Source of the DNA: Microbulbifer flavimaris
GTDB taxonomy: Bacteria; Pseudomonadota; Gammaproteobacteria; Pseudomonadales; Cellvibrionaceae
DNA length: 64,000 nucleotides
Reading direction: 5' to 3'
NCBI RefSeq assembly: GCF_001641755.2
Contig: NZ_LRFG02000001.1
Coordinates: 186,001 to 250,000, forward strand
A program made the position numbers and the translations under genes. Shown here piece by piece: positions 44,108-54,422 of the stretch. The first letter of the stretch is position 1. Each line of letters begins with the position of its first letter. The notes beneath the pieces were generated by a model that searched no databases, had not been told where the DNA came from, and was given only the letters and a program-made list of their open reading frames with translations.

Positions 44108-45325
44108 ATGACAGAGGCCCGAGAGGTACTGAACGAGCCTATGCCAGCTTCGCAGCAACAATCCGTCACTGTCCTCGGGTCCACCGGGTCCATCGGCGTC
44201 AGCACTCTGGATGTGCTGGCGCGCTATCCCCAGCGCTACTCCGTCTTTGCCCTGACTGCCCGCGAGCGTATTGCCGAGCTCGCCCAGCAATGCCGGCGCC
44301 TGAAGCCGCGCTATGCCGTGGTGCCAGAGGCCCGCGCGGCGGAGCTCCGGGATATGCTCTCGATTGATGGGCTCACCACGGAAGTACTCACGGGTGTTGA
44401 GGGGCTCTGCAGCGTCGCTTCGGCCACGGAGGTCGATGCGGTAATGGCGGCGATTGTGGGTGCCGCCGGGCTGCAGCCGACACTCGCCGCGGTCAAGGCC
44501 GGTAAAAAGGTCCTGCTTGCCAACAAAGAGTCTCTGGTGATGGCGGGCCCTCTGTTTATGGAGGCGCTGGCCGACAGCGATGCTGAGCTCCTCCCTATCG
44601 ACAGCGAGCACAACGCAATCTTCCAGTGTTTGCCACACCCCTGTGGCGACCTGGAGGCGGCGGGTGTAGAGCGGATTCTCCTCACCGGCTCCGGCGGCCC
44701 GTTTCGCGAGCATGCACCGGACGCCCTTCACCAGGTGTCCCCGGAGGAGGCTTGTGCCCACCCGAACTGGTCGATGGGGCGCAAAATCTCCGTGGATTCC
44801 GCCACCATGATGAACAAGGGGCTCGAATTCATCGAGGCCTGCTACATGTTCAACGCGCGCCCCGAGCAGATCGAGGTGGTGGTGCACCCGCAGAGCATTG
44901 TGCACTCCATGGTGCAGTACCGGGACGGCTCCCTGCTGGCGCAGATGGGTAACCCGGATATGCGTACGCCAATCGCCCACGCCCTGGCCTTTCCGGAGCG
45001 TATCGACAGTGGCGTTGCAGCGCTGGACCTGATCAAGCAGGGCCGGCTGGATTTCGAGGCGCCCGACCCCGGGCGTTTCCCCTGTCTGCGCCTGGCCCGG
45101 GAGGCCATTGATGCGGGTGGCAGTGCTCCAACAGTGCTGAATGCCGCCAATGAGGTGGCTGTCGAGGCCTTCCTCGAGGGGCGGCTCTCCTTTACCGGCA
45201 TCCCCCGATTGATCGAGCGCGTCATGAAAAACTCCCCGATCGTTGAACTGACCGGTCTGGAAGCAGTCGAAACTGCGGATCGGGAAGCCCGCGCGCTGGC
45301 GCGCGACTTTCTCGGGTCGGCCTGA
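44108..45325 (+). CDS. dxr: 1-deoxy-D-xylulose 5-phosphate reductoisomerase
   Basis: The protein has 405 residues. The NADPH-binding start is [16 protein letters not shown]; then [12 protein letters not shown], the metal and substrate residues in [20 protein letters not shown] and [19 protein letters not shown], and [11 protein letters not shown]. It makes MEP, the first committed step of bacterial isoprenoid synthesis, upstream of UppS in the same pathway. Its substrate is also used by PdxJ. The ATG at 44108 is likely; an ATG at 44141 would give a shorter N-terminus that also fits. Confidence 0.97.
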   Translation: MTEAREVLNEPMPASQQQSVTVLGSTGSIGVSTLDVLARYPQRYSVFALTARERIAELAQQCRRLKPRYAVVPEARAAELRDMLSIDGLTTEVLTGVEGLCSVASATEVDAVMAAIVGAAGLQPTLAAVKAGKKVLLANKESLVMAGPLFMEALADSDAELLPIDSEHNAIFQCLPHPCGDLEAAGVERILLTGSGGPFREHAPDALHQVSPEEACAHPNWSMGRKISVDSATMMNKGLEFIEACYMFNARPEQIEVVVHPQSIVHSMVQYRDGSLLAQMGNPDMRTPIAHALAFPERIDSGVAALDLIKQGRLDFEAPDPGRFPCLRLAREAIDAGGSAPTVLNAANEVAVEAFLEGRLSFTGIPRLIERVMKNSPIVELTGLEAVETADREARALARDFLGSA

Positions 45326-45410
45326 GCACGCGAGGGTCCGCGAGTGCGTTATGATGTGCGCCCCGGCTGGCAGTGGTCGCCGACTCCAAGAGTGAATTAG
45401 TAGTCAAACT

Positions 45411-46766
45411 ATGGACTTTATTCAGACAGTAATCTGGGCCCTAGTGGCTCTCGGCGTACTGGTTGCCTTCCACGAGGCGGGCCACTTCCTGGTGGCGCGC
45501 CTGTGCGGTGTGAAAGTGTTGCGCTTTTCCATCGGTTTCGGCCGCCGCCTGCTGTCCCGCTACGATCGCCACGGCACCGAGTTCACGGTATCCGCCATTC
45601 CGCTTGGCGGCTACGTGAAGATGCTGGATGAGCGCGAGGGGCCAGTGCCGGCCGAGGAGCTGGATCAGGCTTTCAACCGGAAGAGCGTGTGGGCCCGTAT
45701 CGCCATTGCGGCCGCCGGGCCGCTTGCCAATTTCCTGCTCGCGATCCTGCTTTTCTGGGGTGTGTTTATGGGCGGCACAGCCGGCCCCGTCCCGATCGTG
45801 GAAGAGGTTGAGCCCGGCAGCATAGCCGCGCGCGCCGGCCTCGAGGCCGAGCAAGAGATCATCGCCGTCGACGGCGAGCCGACCCCCACCTGGCAGGCGC
45901 TGAACTGGCGTCTCGCCAATCGTCTCGGCGATACCGGAACCATCGACTTTACCGTGCGTTACCCCGACTCGGAGCTGGAGTATCACTCCTCTGTGGATAT
46001 CGAACGCTGGTTGGCGGGCCGCGAAATCCCCGACCCGCTGGCCGAGATTGGCCTGACCCTGTGGACTCCTTCCGTCACCCTTACCCTGTCCCGCGTCACC
46101 GAGGGCAGTGCTGCAGAGCGGGCAGGCTTGCGTGCCGGCGATGCCGTGCTGGCCACCGACGGCCAGTCCTTTGATACCTGGGAGGACTGGACCGAGTATG
46201 TGCGCACAAGGGCCGGGCAGTCGATGCAGGTGGAGGTCGAGCGCGATGGTGAGCGCCTGTTACTGGCGGTTACCCCGGAAGCCGTGACTCTGGAGAGCGG
46301 TGAGGAAATAGGCCGCATCGGCGTGTTGCCGGTGGTGGAAACCTGGCCGGAAGAGCGGGTGCGCACTTACCATTACAGCTTTGCCGGCGCCGCCCTGAAA
46401 GGCCTGCAGGAGACCTGGGACAAGACCAAATTTACTCTCAGCAGCCTGAAGAAGTTGATCTTCGGAGATCTCTCGACCAAGAACTTGAGTGGCCCAATCA
46501 CCATTGCTAAAGTGGCCGGCACCTCGGCGGAAGCCGGTTGGCAGTCGTTCCTGTCGCTGCTGGCACTGCTCAGTATCAGCCTCGGGGTGCTCAACCTGTT
46601 GCCTATCCCCGTACTCGATGGGGGACATCTCCTTTACTACGGTATTGAGGCGATCAAGGGCTCGCCCGTCTCGGAGCGGGTGCAGATGATCGGGCTGCAG
46701 GTGGGGATGATTCTGGTGCTCGGCATCATGGGCCTCGCCCTGTACAACGATATCCTGCGTCTATAG
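45411..46766 (+). CDS. rseP: Site-2 protease RseP (zinc metalloprotease)
   Basis: The protein has 451 residues. The zinc motif HEAGHF lies in the first membrane helix (around residue 22-27) and the third ligand Asp in VLDGGHLLYYGIEA near the end. Two PDZ domains in the periplasm (about 115-300) have EPGSIAARAGLEAEQEI and EGSAAERAGLRAGDAV. It cuts anti-sigma factor RseA inside the membrane during envelope stress and also clears signal peptides. It sits directly before bamA, whose clients trigger that pathway. Confidence 0.97.
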   Translation: MDFIQTVIWALVALGVLVAFHEAGHFLVARLCGVKVLRFSIGFGRRLLSRYDRHGTEFTVSAIPLGGYVKMLDEREGPVPAEELDQAFNRKSVWARIAIAAAGPLANFLLAILLFWGVFMGGTAGPVPIVEEVEPGSIAARAGLEAEQEIIAVDGEPTPTWQALNWRLANRLGDTGTIDFTVRYPDSELEYHSSVDIERWLAGREIPDPLAEIGLTLWTPSVTLTLSRVTEGSAAERAGLRAGDAVLATDGQSFDTWEDWTEYVRTRAGQSMQVEVERDGERLLLAVTPEAVTLESGEEIGRIGVLPVVETWPEERVRTYHYSFAGAALKGLQETWDKTKFTLSSLKKLIFGDLSTKNLSGPITIAKVAGTSAEAGWQSFLSLLALLSISLGVLNLLPIPVLDGGHLLYYGIEAIKGSPVSERVQMIGLQVGMILVLGIMGLALYNDILRL

Positions 46767-46834
46767 CGGCGTCCCGTGCCGGAGCGATCCGGTCACCCAA
46801 CTGGAATTGCGAATAAGAAACTCGGATTTAGTCA

Positions 46835-49405
46835 ATGAAAGATTTCCTCAAAGCGGCCTCGCTGGGCCTGGCCCTTCCCATCAGTGCCGTTGCCCAGTCG
46901 TTTGTGGTCAACGACATCCGCGTGGAGGGCCTGCAGCGGGTTTCCGCCGGCACTGTATTCGCAGCCTTGCCGGTACGCGTGGGTGATCAGATCGAGAGCC
47001 TCGAAATTCAGAGCGCGACCCGTGCCCTTTTCCGCACCGGCTACTTTCAGGATATCCAGATTGGCCGCGAAAACGGTGTACTGGTTATCACTGTGCGCGA
47101 ACGCCCGGCGATTTCTAAGATCGAGATCACCGGTAACAAGGCCATCAAGACCGAAGACCTGCTGCAGGGCATGCAGGAAAACGGCCTGGCTGAGGGGCAG
47201 ATTTTCAAGCGCGCCACCCTGGAAGGCCTCGCCCAGGAGCTGCAGCGCCAATACGTGGCCCAAGGCCGCTACGGCGCCAGCGTCACCACTGAAGTCAACG
47301 AGCTGCCCCGCAACCAGGTGGAGCTGAAAGTGGTGGTGGACGAGGGTTCCGTCGCCGCGATCAAGCACATCAACATCGTCGGCAACCGCGCATTTTCCGA
47401 TGATGAACTGGCGGAAATCTTCGAACTGCAGACCACCGGCTGGCTCTCCTGGCTGCGCAGTGACGACAAATATTCCCGCGAGAAACTGACCGGCGACCTG
47501 GAGCGGCTGGAATCCTATTACCTCGACCGGGGTTACCTGGAGTTCCGGATTGACTCTACCCAGGTATCCCTGAGCCCCGACAAGCGCAGCGTTTTCATCA
47601 CAGTCAATGTCACTGAGGGTGATGTGTACACCGTGAGCGAGGTTGACCTGGCTGGCGACCCGGTAGTGCCGGAAGAGGAAATCGAGCGTCTTTTGCTGGT
47701 GCGGGAAGGGCAGACCTTCTCCCAGGTATTGATGACGACCACCTCCGATTACATTACCAAGCGCCTGGGCAATGAGGGTTACACCTTTGCCGAGGTGAAC
47801 GGCATGCCGGAGCCCAATGAGGAAGACAAGACGGTAAAAGTTACCTTCTTTATCGACCCGGGCAAGCGCGCTTACGTCCGTCGTATCAACTTCCGCGGCA
47901 ACACCCGCACCTCGGATGAGGTGTTGCGCCGCGAGATGCGCCAGATGGAAGCAGCTTCCGCTTCCTCGGCCCGCATCGAGCAGTCCAAGGTACGCCTGGA
48001 GCGACTGGGTTACTTCAAGGAAGTGCAGGTGGAAACCTCTGAAGTGCCCGGCACTTCCGACCAGATCGACGTGGAATATACCGTTGAGGAACAGCCCTCC
48101 GGTACCATCGGCGGCACCGTGGGCTATGCCCAGGGCAGTGGTCTGGTGCTGGGCGCCAACGTGCAGGAAAACAACTGGCTGGGTACCGGCAAATCCGTCG
48201 GTGTGGCAGTCAACACTTCCCGCTACCAGACTGTGGCCAACTTCTCCTACACCGACCCCTATTTCACCCCGGACGGTGTCAGCCGCGGTTTCAATGTTTT
48301 TTACCAGGAGCGGGATTATTCCGAGATCAACCTGGCCAGCTATAACACCACCACGTATGGTGCCGGCCTGAGCTTTGGTTACCCGATCTCCGAGATCTCC
48401 CGGGTGGGCCTCAACTTCGGTTTCTCACACCTGGAGCTTGGCAACAGCAACAACTCGGTGAAGGAAATCAGTGAAACGCCGCGGCCGATCGAAGGGGTCG
48501 ATAGTGTTGTCGTCGCTTCGGATCTCACCACTATCAATGAGGAGCTCGCTGCTGCCATTGAGGCCGGTGAAGCCCTGGACCTGAGTGAGCCTCTGGACCC
48601 GGAGCTGCTGAACACCGACCTGAACGGTTTCGTCGATGTTTATGGCGATACCTTTGATTCCTTCTCCATCACGACCTCTTATGCCCGCTCTACGCTGAAC
48701 CGCGGTATCCTCGCGACCCGCGGTGCGTCACAGCGTGCATCTCTCGAGGTCGCGGTGCCCGGTGGTGACCTGGAGTATTCCAAGTTCATCTACACGGCGC
48801 AGTACTTCCGCCCGTTGACCAAGAACCTGACCCTGCGCCTGCGCACGCGTCTCGGTTATGCCGATGGCTTTGGCGATACCCCGGAGCTGCCATTCTTCGA
48901 GAACTTCTACGGTGGTGGTTTCGGCTCTGTGCGCGGTTTCGAGCGCAATACCCTGGGTCCGCGTTCGACGCCGCCTACGCCCTATAACACTACAGCATGT
49001 GCCGTGACCGCGGACGGTTTCGTCTCTCAGCAGTGTTATGTGCTAAACGAAGAGACGGGTGCGCTTGAAACTTTTGATAACCCCCGTGAGCCACAGCCTT
49101 TCGGCGGCAATATCCTTGTCGAGGGCAGCGCGGAAGTGATTTTCCCGCTTCCTTTCGTCAAAGATCAGCGCTCCATGCAGTCGACCTTCTTTGTCGATGC
49201 GGGTAATGTCTTTGACAGCAGTTGTGGCGAGACGCAGCTCAACTGTTTCGATGTCGACCTCGATTATCTGAATGTATCCGCAGGCATCGGCCTGACCTGG
49301 ATCACCGGCTTTGGTCCGCTGCAGTTCTCTGTGGCAAAAGCGTTGCAGAAGAACGACGAGGACGAAGTGGAAGTATTCCAGTTTACGCTGGGTAACAGCT
49401 TCTAA
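46835..49405 (+). CDS. bamA: Outer membrane protein assembly factor BamA
   Basis: The protein has 856 residues; E. coli has 810. A signal peptide ends AVAQS. Five POTRA domains span about 22-425 (FVVNDIRVEGLQRVSAGT, KIEITGNKAIKTEDL, INIVGNRAFSDDELAEI, TVSEVDLAGDPVV and VRRINFRGNTRTSDEVLRRE). The 16-strand barrel carries the loop-6 motif VRGFERN and ends with Phe (FTLGNSF). It folds and inserts outer-membrane proteins. An insertion of about 60 residues, acidic and leucine-rich, falls in the barrel (bases about 48470-48655). A later loop has extra cysteines. Confidence 0.97.
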   Translation: MKDFLKAASLGLALPISAVAQSFVVNDIRVEGLQRVSAGTVFAALPVRVGDQIESLEIQSATRALFRTGYFQDIQIGRENGVLVITVRERPAISKIEITGNKAIKTEDLLQGMQENGLAEGQIFKRATLEGLAQELQRQYVAQGRYGASVTTEVNELPRNQVELKVVVDEGSVAAIKHINIVGNRAFSDDELAEIFELQTTGWLSWLRSDDKYSREKLTGDLERLESYYLDRGYLEFRIDSTQVSLSPDKRSVFITVNVTEGDVYTVSEVDLAGDPVVPEEEIERLLLVREGQTFSQVLMTTTSDYITKRLGNEGYTFAEVNGMPEPNEEDKTVKVTFFIDPGKRAYVRRINFRGNTRTSDEVLRREMRQMEAASASSARIEQSKVRLERLGYFKEVQVETSEVPGTSDQIDVEYTVEEQPSGTIGGTVGYAQGSGLVLGANVQENNWLGTGKSVGVAVNTSRYQTVANFSYTDPYFTPDGVSRGFNVFYQERDYSEINLASYNTTTYGAGLSFGYPISEISRVGLNFGFSHLELGNSNNSVKEISETPRPIEGVDSVVVASDLTTINEELAAAIEAGEALDLSEPLDPELLNTDLNGFVDVYGDTFDSFSITTSYARSTLNRGILATRGASQRASLEVAVPGGDLEYSKFIYTAQYFRPLTKNLTLRLRTRLGYADGFGDTPELPFFENFYGGGFGSVRGFERNTLGPRSTPPTPYNTTACAVTADGFVSQQCYVLNEETGALETFDNPREPQPFGGNILVEGSAEVIFPLPFVKDQRSMQSTFFVDAGNVFDSSCGETQLNCFDVDLDYLNVSAGIGLTWITGFGPLQFSVAKALQKNDEDEVEVFQFTLGNSF

Positions 49406-49482
49406 AATGCAGATGCGCCTCGGGCGCATCGTTCACGAACGTGCAAAACAAACGATAAATAGAGCAAAACGGAGAATTCGAC

Positions 49483-49998
49483 GTGCTTAAAACTTTAAAG
49501 ATCACCGCAGTACTGCTCGCCGGCATCCTGGCCTCTGCTTCCGCACTGGCCCAGACCAAGGTGGCAGTCTTTAACCTGCAGGCGGCCATCATGAGCACCG
49601 AAGCTGCCAAGTCGAAGGTCAATGCCCTCAAGACCAGCTCCGAGTACTCCAAACTGCAGAGCAGCGCCGAGTCTATCCGCGCCGAGGTGCAGAAGCTGGC
49701 CGAGGACGCGCAGAAAAATGGCGTAACCTGGTCCGAGGAGCAGAAGGCCGAGCACCAGCGCAAAATGAACTTCAAGCGCTCTGACTTCGAAACCGCGGTG
49801 AAGAAACTGCGCGCGATGGAGGCTCAGGTCGGACAGGACATCCAGAAGACCATGGGTCCGAAGGCCAAGACGGCACTCGAGACTGTCATCAAGGAGCAGC
49901 AGCTGGATCTGGTTCTGGACGCCAACTCCGCCTACTTTGCCGGCCCCAAGGTCGACCTGACCGCGCTGGTCGTCGAGCGCATGAACGCCGACAATTAA
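49483..49998 (+). CDS. skp: Periplasmic chaperone Skp/OmpH
   Basis: The protein has 171 residues from a GTG at 49483, with GGAG eight bases upstream. The signal peptide ends SALAQ. The mature chain has VAVFNLQAAIMSTEAAK, a long charged helical region forming the tentacles, and the returning strand QQLDLVLDANSAYFA. The trimer holds unfolded outer-membrane proteins on their way to BamA, encoded immediately upstream. Confidence 0.95.
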   Translation: MLKTLKITAVLLAGILASASALAQTKVAVFNLQAAIMSTEAAKSKVNALKTSSEYSKLQSSAESIRAEVQKLAEDAQKNGVTWSEEQKAEHQRKMNFKRSDFETAVKKLRAMEAQVGQDIQKTMGPKAKTALETVIKEQQLDLVLDANSAYFAGPKVDLTALVVERMNADN

Positions 49999-50016
49999 GC
50001 GTCAATATACCCCTTC

Positions 50017-51078
50017 ATGAACGACAATCTGACGCTCGCCCAGTTGGCTGAACAGCTGGGCGCTGATCTCAGGATGGCTCCGGGTACTTCCCCGGAGCTG
50101 GTCCTCACCGGTCTGAACACCCTGCAGGACGCAGGTCCCACCGAGCTGAGTTTTCTCGCCAGTGCCAACTACCGCCGCTTTCTTGTCGACACCCGCGCCG
50201 CTGCGGTGCTGGTGACCGAGGAGATGGCTGAAGCCTGTCCGGTCTCGGCGCTGGTGGTGCCTAACCCCTATCACGCCTTTGCACTGGCGACAGCCGTGTA
50301 CGACCGCACGCCCACAGTGCCGGTCGGTGTCCATCCTGCGGCCACAGTGCATCCGGATGCCGTCGTGGATCCCAAGGCCAGTATCGCCGCTGGTGCGGTG
50401 ATCGAGGCGCACGCGCGGATCGACGCGGGAGCCGTTGTCGGCCCCAACTCCGTAGTGGGTGAGGGCAGTCTCATCGGCGCGGGAACACGCCTGCACGCCA
50501 ATGTGACTGTCTACCATGGTTGCGCTATCGGCAGTGACTGCATCCTCCACAGTCATGCGGTCATTGGCGCGGACGGCTTCGGCTTCGCGCCCCGGGGTGG
50601 CCAGTGGACCAAGATCCATCAGCTCGGCGGGGTGGAGATTGGTGATGAGGTTGAGGTGGGTGCCTGCACCTGCATCGACCGCGGAGCACTGGGTAACACG
50701 GTCATCGGGCGTGGTGTGAAGATCGACAACCAGGTGCAAATCGCGCACAATGTCCAAATTGGTGACTACTCAGCCATTGCTGCCTGCTCGGCGGTGGCGG
50801 GCAGCGCCACGATCGGCAAGCACTGCACTATTGCTGGGGGCGCCGGGGTGGTTGGCCACGTGACGGTGGCCGACAAAACCCATGTAACCGCCATGACGCT
50901 GGTAACCAAGTCCATCGACACGGCCGGGTCCTACTCCAGTGGTACGCCCTTCTCTGACAGTCGCAGCTGGCGCCGCAGTGCGGTGCGCTTTGCGCAACTG
51001 GACGACATGGCACGGCGCTTGCGGGATCTCGAGAAGCAGTTGGCCAATGCGACCACCGGTTCTGGTGAGAGCGACTGA
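50017..51078 (+). CDS. lpxD: UDP-3-O-acylglucosamine N-acyltransferase
   Basis: The protein has 353 residues. The N-terminal uridine-binding domain has [18 protein letters not shown] left-handed beta-helix of hexapeptide repeats spans about 105-310, with the catalytic His in [15 protein letters not shown] and later [13 protein letters not shown]. The C-terminal helix has [18 protein letters not shown]. It adds the N-linked acyl chain in lipid A synthesis. No clear Shine-Dalgarno is seen, so translation may be coupled to skp 19 bases upstream. Confidence 0.97.
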   Translation: MNDNLTLAQLAEQLGADLRMAPGTSPELVLTGLNTLQDAGPTELSFLASANYRRFLVDTRAAAVLVTEEMAEACPVSALVVPNPYHAFALATAVYDRTPTVPVGVHPAATVHPDAVVDPKASIAAGAVIEAHARIDAGAVVGPNSVVGEGSLIGAGTRLHANVTVYHGCAIGSDCILHSHAVIGADGFGFAPRGGQWTKIHQLGGVEIGDEVEVGACTCIDRGALGNTVIGRGVKIDNQVQIAHNVQIGDYSAIAACSAVAGSATIGKHCTIAGGAGVVGHVTVADKTHVTAMTLVTKSIDTAGSYSSGTPFSDSRSWRRSAVRFAQLDDMARRLRDLEKQLANATTGSGESD

Positions 51079-51117
51079 CCCGGCCAGCGGCAAAGTTACT
51101 ATCTTTACGAGTTATCT

Positions 51118-51185
51118 TTTCGGGGCGAGAGTCCTGTCTCCTGTTTAAGTCATTTAATCGAGAGACAGTATCTTTCGCCCCGAAA
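51118..51185 (+). promoter_or_regulatory. Nested long hairpin between lpxD and fabZ
   Basis: An outer perfect 11-base stem (51118-51128 with 51175-51185) encloses a perfect 7-base stem (51134-51140 with 51162-51168), leaving a 21-base AU-rich loop. The 3' arm ends seven bases before the fabZ ribosome-binding site. There is no T run, so it looks more like a regulatory or processing structure than a terminator. Confidence 0.65.
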
Positions 51186-51206
51186 GTGTTTCTGGGGACT
51201 TTTCAA

Positions 51207-51644
51207 ATGATGGACGTTCGTGAGATTCGTCAATACCTGCCGCACCGCTATCCTTTCCTGCTGGTAGACCGCGTGGTTGAACTGGAAGAGGGTAAGTACA
51301 TCAAGGGCTACAAGAATATCTCCGTCAATGAGGAGGTATTCAACGGGCACTTTCCCGAGGTGCCGATTTTCCCTGGCGTGATGATCGTCGAGGCGTTGGC
51401 GCAGGTTTCCGGAATCCTCGGTTTCAAGACATTGGGGCGCAAGCCAGAAGATGGCTATCTTTATCTTTTCGGTGGCATTGATGATGTGCGCTTCAAGCGC
51501 CAGGTGGTCCCGGGAGACCAGCTGACCCTGGAATCAGAAGTGGTTTCCGAGCGTCGCGGGATCTGGAAGTTTGCCTGCAAGGCGACAGTGGACGGTGAGC
51601 TGGCGACCACCGCCAATGTGCTCTGTGCGGTAAAGCAGGTCTGA
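51207..51644 (+). CDS. fabZ: 3-hydroxyacyl-ACP dehydratase FabZ
   Basis: The protein has 145 residues from the ATG at 51207; an in-frame GTG at 51186 lies inside the upstream hairpin. Hot-dog fold: [20 protein letters not shown], the catalytic His in [19 protein letters not shown], and [17 protein letters not shown]. It removes water from beta-hydroxyacyl-ACP in fatty-acid synthesis and competes with LpxA for the same substrate, which is why the two genes are usually neighbours. Confidence 0.96.
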   Translation: MMDVREIRQYLPHRYPFLLVDRVVELEEGKYIKGYKNISVNEEVFNGHFPEVPIFPGVMIVEALAQVSGILGFKTLGRKPEDGYLYLFGGIDDVRFKRQVVPGDQLTLESEVVSERRGIWKFACKATVDGELATTANVLCAVKQV

Positions 51645-51784
51645 CCCCAGCTCCCGGCGGTCCTGAATGAGAGGGGCAAGAGGGGCGCTACGGGACCCCC
51701 AGATCCGTGACCGATCGGGTTCCTTTATTTTCAAACTGGGTTTAAAGTAGCCGCATTTTTCAGTTTCGAGGAACGGGACGCAGT

Positions 51785-52564
51785 ATGCAGACAGAAATTC
51801 ACCCCACGGCGATTGTCGACGAATCGGCAGTGATTGGTTCCGGGGTGCGTATTGGTCCCTACAGCATCATCGGTCCGAAGGTGGTGATCGGCGATGGCTG
51901 TGAAATCGCCTCCCACGTGGTGCTCACTGGCCCCACCACCCTGGGTCGCAATAACCGGATTTATCAGTTTTCCTCGGTCGGCCAGGACACACCTGACAAG
52001 AAGTACCAGGGCGAAGACACCACCCTGGTGGTGGGCGACAACAATGTCATCCGTGAAGGGGTCACCATTCACCGCGGTACCGTGCAGGACCGTGGCGAGA
52101 CCACTATCGGCGATGACAACCTGATCATGGCTTATGCCCACGTGGGCCACGACAGTGTCATCTGCAACAATACGATTCTGGTCAACAATGTCGCCCTGGC
52201 GGGCCATGTAGAGGTGCGCGACTGGGCCATTCTCAGTGGTTTCAGCCTCGTCCACCAGCACTGCACCATCGGTGAACATGCATTTACCGGTATGGGCGCT
52301 GCGATCGGCAAAGATGTTCCCGCTTATGTCATGGTTGCGGGGAATCCCGCTGAAGCGAAAACCATCAACGCCGAGGGGTTGCGCCGTCGCGGATTTTCCC
52401 GCGAGGATATCGCGCTGATCAACAAGGCCTACAAGATTGTCTACCGCCGGGGGCTGACCCTGCAGGAGGCGCTGGAGGCGCTGGTAGAACTGCGGGAGCA
52501 GTCGCCGGTAGTGCAACCCTGGATCGATTCGCTCAAGTCCTCGAGCCGCGGCATCACTCGCTGA
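51785..52564 (+). CDS. lpxA: UDP-N-acetylglucosamine acyltransferase
   Basis: The protein has 259 residues. It begins IHPTAIVDESAVIGSGVRIG, the left-handed beta-helix. The catalytic His is in AYAHVGHDSVI and the substrate-binding stretch is SLVHQHCTIGEHAFTGMG. The C-terminal helices have RRRGFSREDIALINKAY. It starts lipid A synthesis by O-acylating UDP-GlcNAc. It lies 140 bases after fabZ and is followed after 37 bases by lpxB. Confidence 0.97.
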   Translation: MQTEIHPTAIVDESAVIGSGVRIGPYSIIGPKVVIGDGCEIASHVVLTGPTTLGRNNRIYQFSSVGQDTPDKKYQGEDTTLVVGDNNVIREGVTIHRGTVQDRGETTIGDDNLIMAYAHVGHDSVICNNTILVNNVALAGHVEVRDWAILSGFSLVHQHCTIGEHAFTGMGAAIGKDVPAYVMVAGNPAEAKTINAEGLRRRGFSREDIALINKAYKIVYRRGLTLQEALEALVELREQSPVVQPWIDSLKSSSRGITR

Positions 52565-52601
52565 CGGTCGCAACTACTCCTGTCCGGATTCAAGCCCCTC
52601 T

Positions 52602-53759
52602 ATGAGTGCAAACAAGACCAGCCTGCGAATCGGCATTGTGGCCGGAGAGGCCTCTGGCGATATTCTCGGTGCCGGCCTGGTAGCCGCGCTGCAGGAGCGT
52701 TTCGATGAAGTGAAGGTCGAGGGAATTGCCGGTCCGCGCATGCAGGCTCTGGGGGCCGAATCCCTCTGCCCGATGGAGCGCCTGTCGGTGATGGGGCTGG
52801 TGGAGCCGCTGAAGCGGCTGCCGGAATTGCTTGGCATTCGTAAACGCCTGCGGCAGCAGTTTCTCGACAACCCCCCGGATGTATTTATTGGCATCGACTC
52901 TCCCGACTTCAATCTGGGGCTGGAGGAATCCCTCAAAGCCGCCGGCATTCCCACTGTGCATTATGTCAGCCCATCCGTCTGGGCCTGGCGGCGGGGGCGG
53001 ATCAAGAAAATCGCCCGGGCAGTGGACCATATGCTGACGCTGCTGCCTTTCGAGGCGGACTTCTATAACGAGCACGGCGTGCCGGTGACTTTCGTGGGTC
53101 ACCCGCTGGCGGATGACCTGCCTCTCTCTCCGGATGTCGCTGCTGCCCGCGATGCACTGGGTTTTGCTGGCAGCGACCAAATCGTGGCCCTGTTGCCGGG
53201 CAGCCGCGGGGGTGAGGTGCGCTACCTGGGGCCTCTGTTCCTGCAGGCGGCGCGCTGGTGCCACCAGCGTCAGCCGGACCTGAAGTTTGTGCTGCCCGCG
53301 GCCAACGAGGCGCGCCTGAGGGAGCTTCAAGACCTGCTTCAGGGGTTCCCGGAGCTGCCACTGACACTACTGGACGGGCGCTCCCACGAGGCTCTCGCTG
53401 CCAGTGACGCCGTTCTGATAGCCTCCGGGACGGCGACGCTGGAAACCCTGCTGTTGAAAAAGCCCATGGTGGTCTCCTATAAAATGGGCGCCATGTCCTA
53501 TGCCATTTTCTCCCGCATGTTGCAGACCCCGTGGGTGTCATTGCCCAACTTGTTGGCGCGCCGGGAGTTGGTGCCGGAGATTCTCCAGGACGATGCAACT
53601 CCCGAGAACCTCGGTGCCGAGTTGCTGAAGTTCTTCCAGGATCCGCTGCTGTGCGATCAACTGCAGCGGGAATTTGACGATATTCACCAGCAACTGCGCC
53701 GCAACGCCTCCGCACGGGCAGCGGAGGCAGTCTGCACTCTGATTCAGGCGAAGCAATGA
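52602..53759 (+). CDS. lpxB: Lipid-A-disaccharide synthase
   Basis: The protein has 385 residues. GT19 family markers: [65 protein letters not shown] and [17 protein letters not shown]. It joins UDP-diacylglucosamine and lipid X to form the lipid A disaccharide at the inner membrane. The stop overlaps the rnhB start (ATGA). Confidence 0.96.
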   Translation: MSANKTSLRIGIVAGEASGDILGAGLVAALQERFDEVKVEGIAGPRMQALGAESLCPMERLSVMGLVEPLKRLPELLGIRKRLRQQFLDNPPDVFIGIDSPDFNLGLEESLKAAGIPTVHYVSPSVWAWRRGRIKKIARAVDHMLTLLPFEADFYNEHGVPVTFVGHPLADDLPLSPDVAAARDALGFAGSDQIVALLPGSRGGEVRYLGPLFLQAARWCHQRQPDLKFVLPAANEARLRELQDLLQGFPELPLTLLDGRSHEALAASDAVLIASGTATLETLLLKKPMVVSYKMGAMSYAIFSRMLQTPWVSLPNLLARRELVPEILQDDATPENLGAELLKFFQDPLLCDQLQREFDDIHQQLRRNASARAAEAVCTLIQAKQ

Positions 53760-54370
53760 GCAAAACCGAATTGCCCCCCTATGTCTGTACCTACCAGGGC
53801 GATCTGCTCGCGGGTGTGGATGAGGTGGGTCGGGGGCCTTTGGCCGGCGATGTGGTGGCGGCGGCGGTCATTCTCGACCCGGCCCGTCCCATCGAGGGAC
53901 TGGCTGATTCCAAGAAGCTGAGCGAGAAGAAGCGCGAGCGCCTGTTTGATGAGATTCGCGAGCGGGCCCTGTCTTTTGCCATTGCCCGCGCCACCGTGGA
54001 TGAGATCGATCGCCTCAATATCCTCCACGCGAGCCTGCTGGCCATGCGCCGCGCCGTGGAGCAGCTCTCTATACAGCCGGAATTCGTGCTGGTGGATGGC
54101 AACCGCAAGCCGGAGTGGTCTTATGTCTGCGATACGGTCGTCAAGGGGGATGGTCGGGTAGCCGCCATTGGCGCTGCGTCAATTCTGGCCAAGGTCACCC
54201 GGGATCGGGAGATGGTGGCGCTGGATAGCGTCTACCCCGGGTACGGGCTGGCGGGGCACAAAGGTTATCCGACCAAAGTGCACATGGAAGCACTGGAGCG
54301 GCTCGGCCCCACACCCATACACCGCCAGAGCTTTGCTCCGGTCAAACAGCTGGCGATGGATCTGGTCTAG
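53756..54370 (+). CDS. rnhB: Ribonuclease HII
   Basis: The protein has 204 residues. The DEVGRG motif ([19 protein letters not shown]) supplies two acidic residues; another is in [10 protein letters not shown] and a fourth near [24 protein letters not shown] is also diagnostic. It cuts 5' of ribonucleotides embedded in DNA. dnaE, which often follows in this cluster, is absent; the next gene is convergent. Confidence 0.96.
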   Translation: MSKTELPPYVCTYQGDLLAGVDEVGRGPLAGDVVAAAVILDPARPIEGLADSKKLSEKKRERLFDEIRERALSFAIARATVDEIDRLNILHASLLAMRRAVEQLSIQPEFVLVDGNRKPEWSYVCDTVVKGDGRVAAIGAASILAKVTRDREMVALDSVYPGYGLAGHKGYPTKVHMEALERLGPTPIHRQSFAPVKQLAMDLV

Positions 54371-54422
54371 GCGTCGGCCTGGCGCAGTCTCTCAGTGCCG
54401 CTGGTGGCGGCGCCTGACTGGG

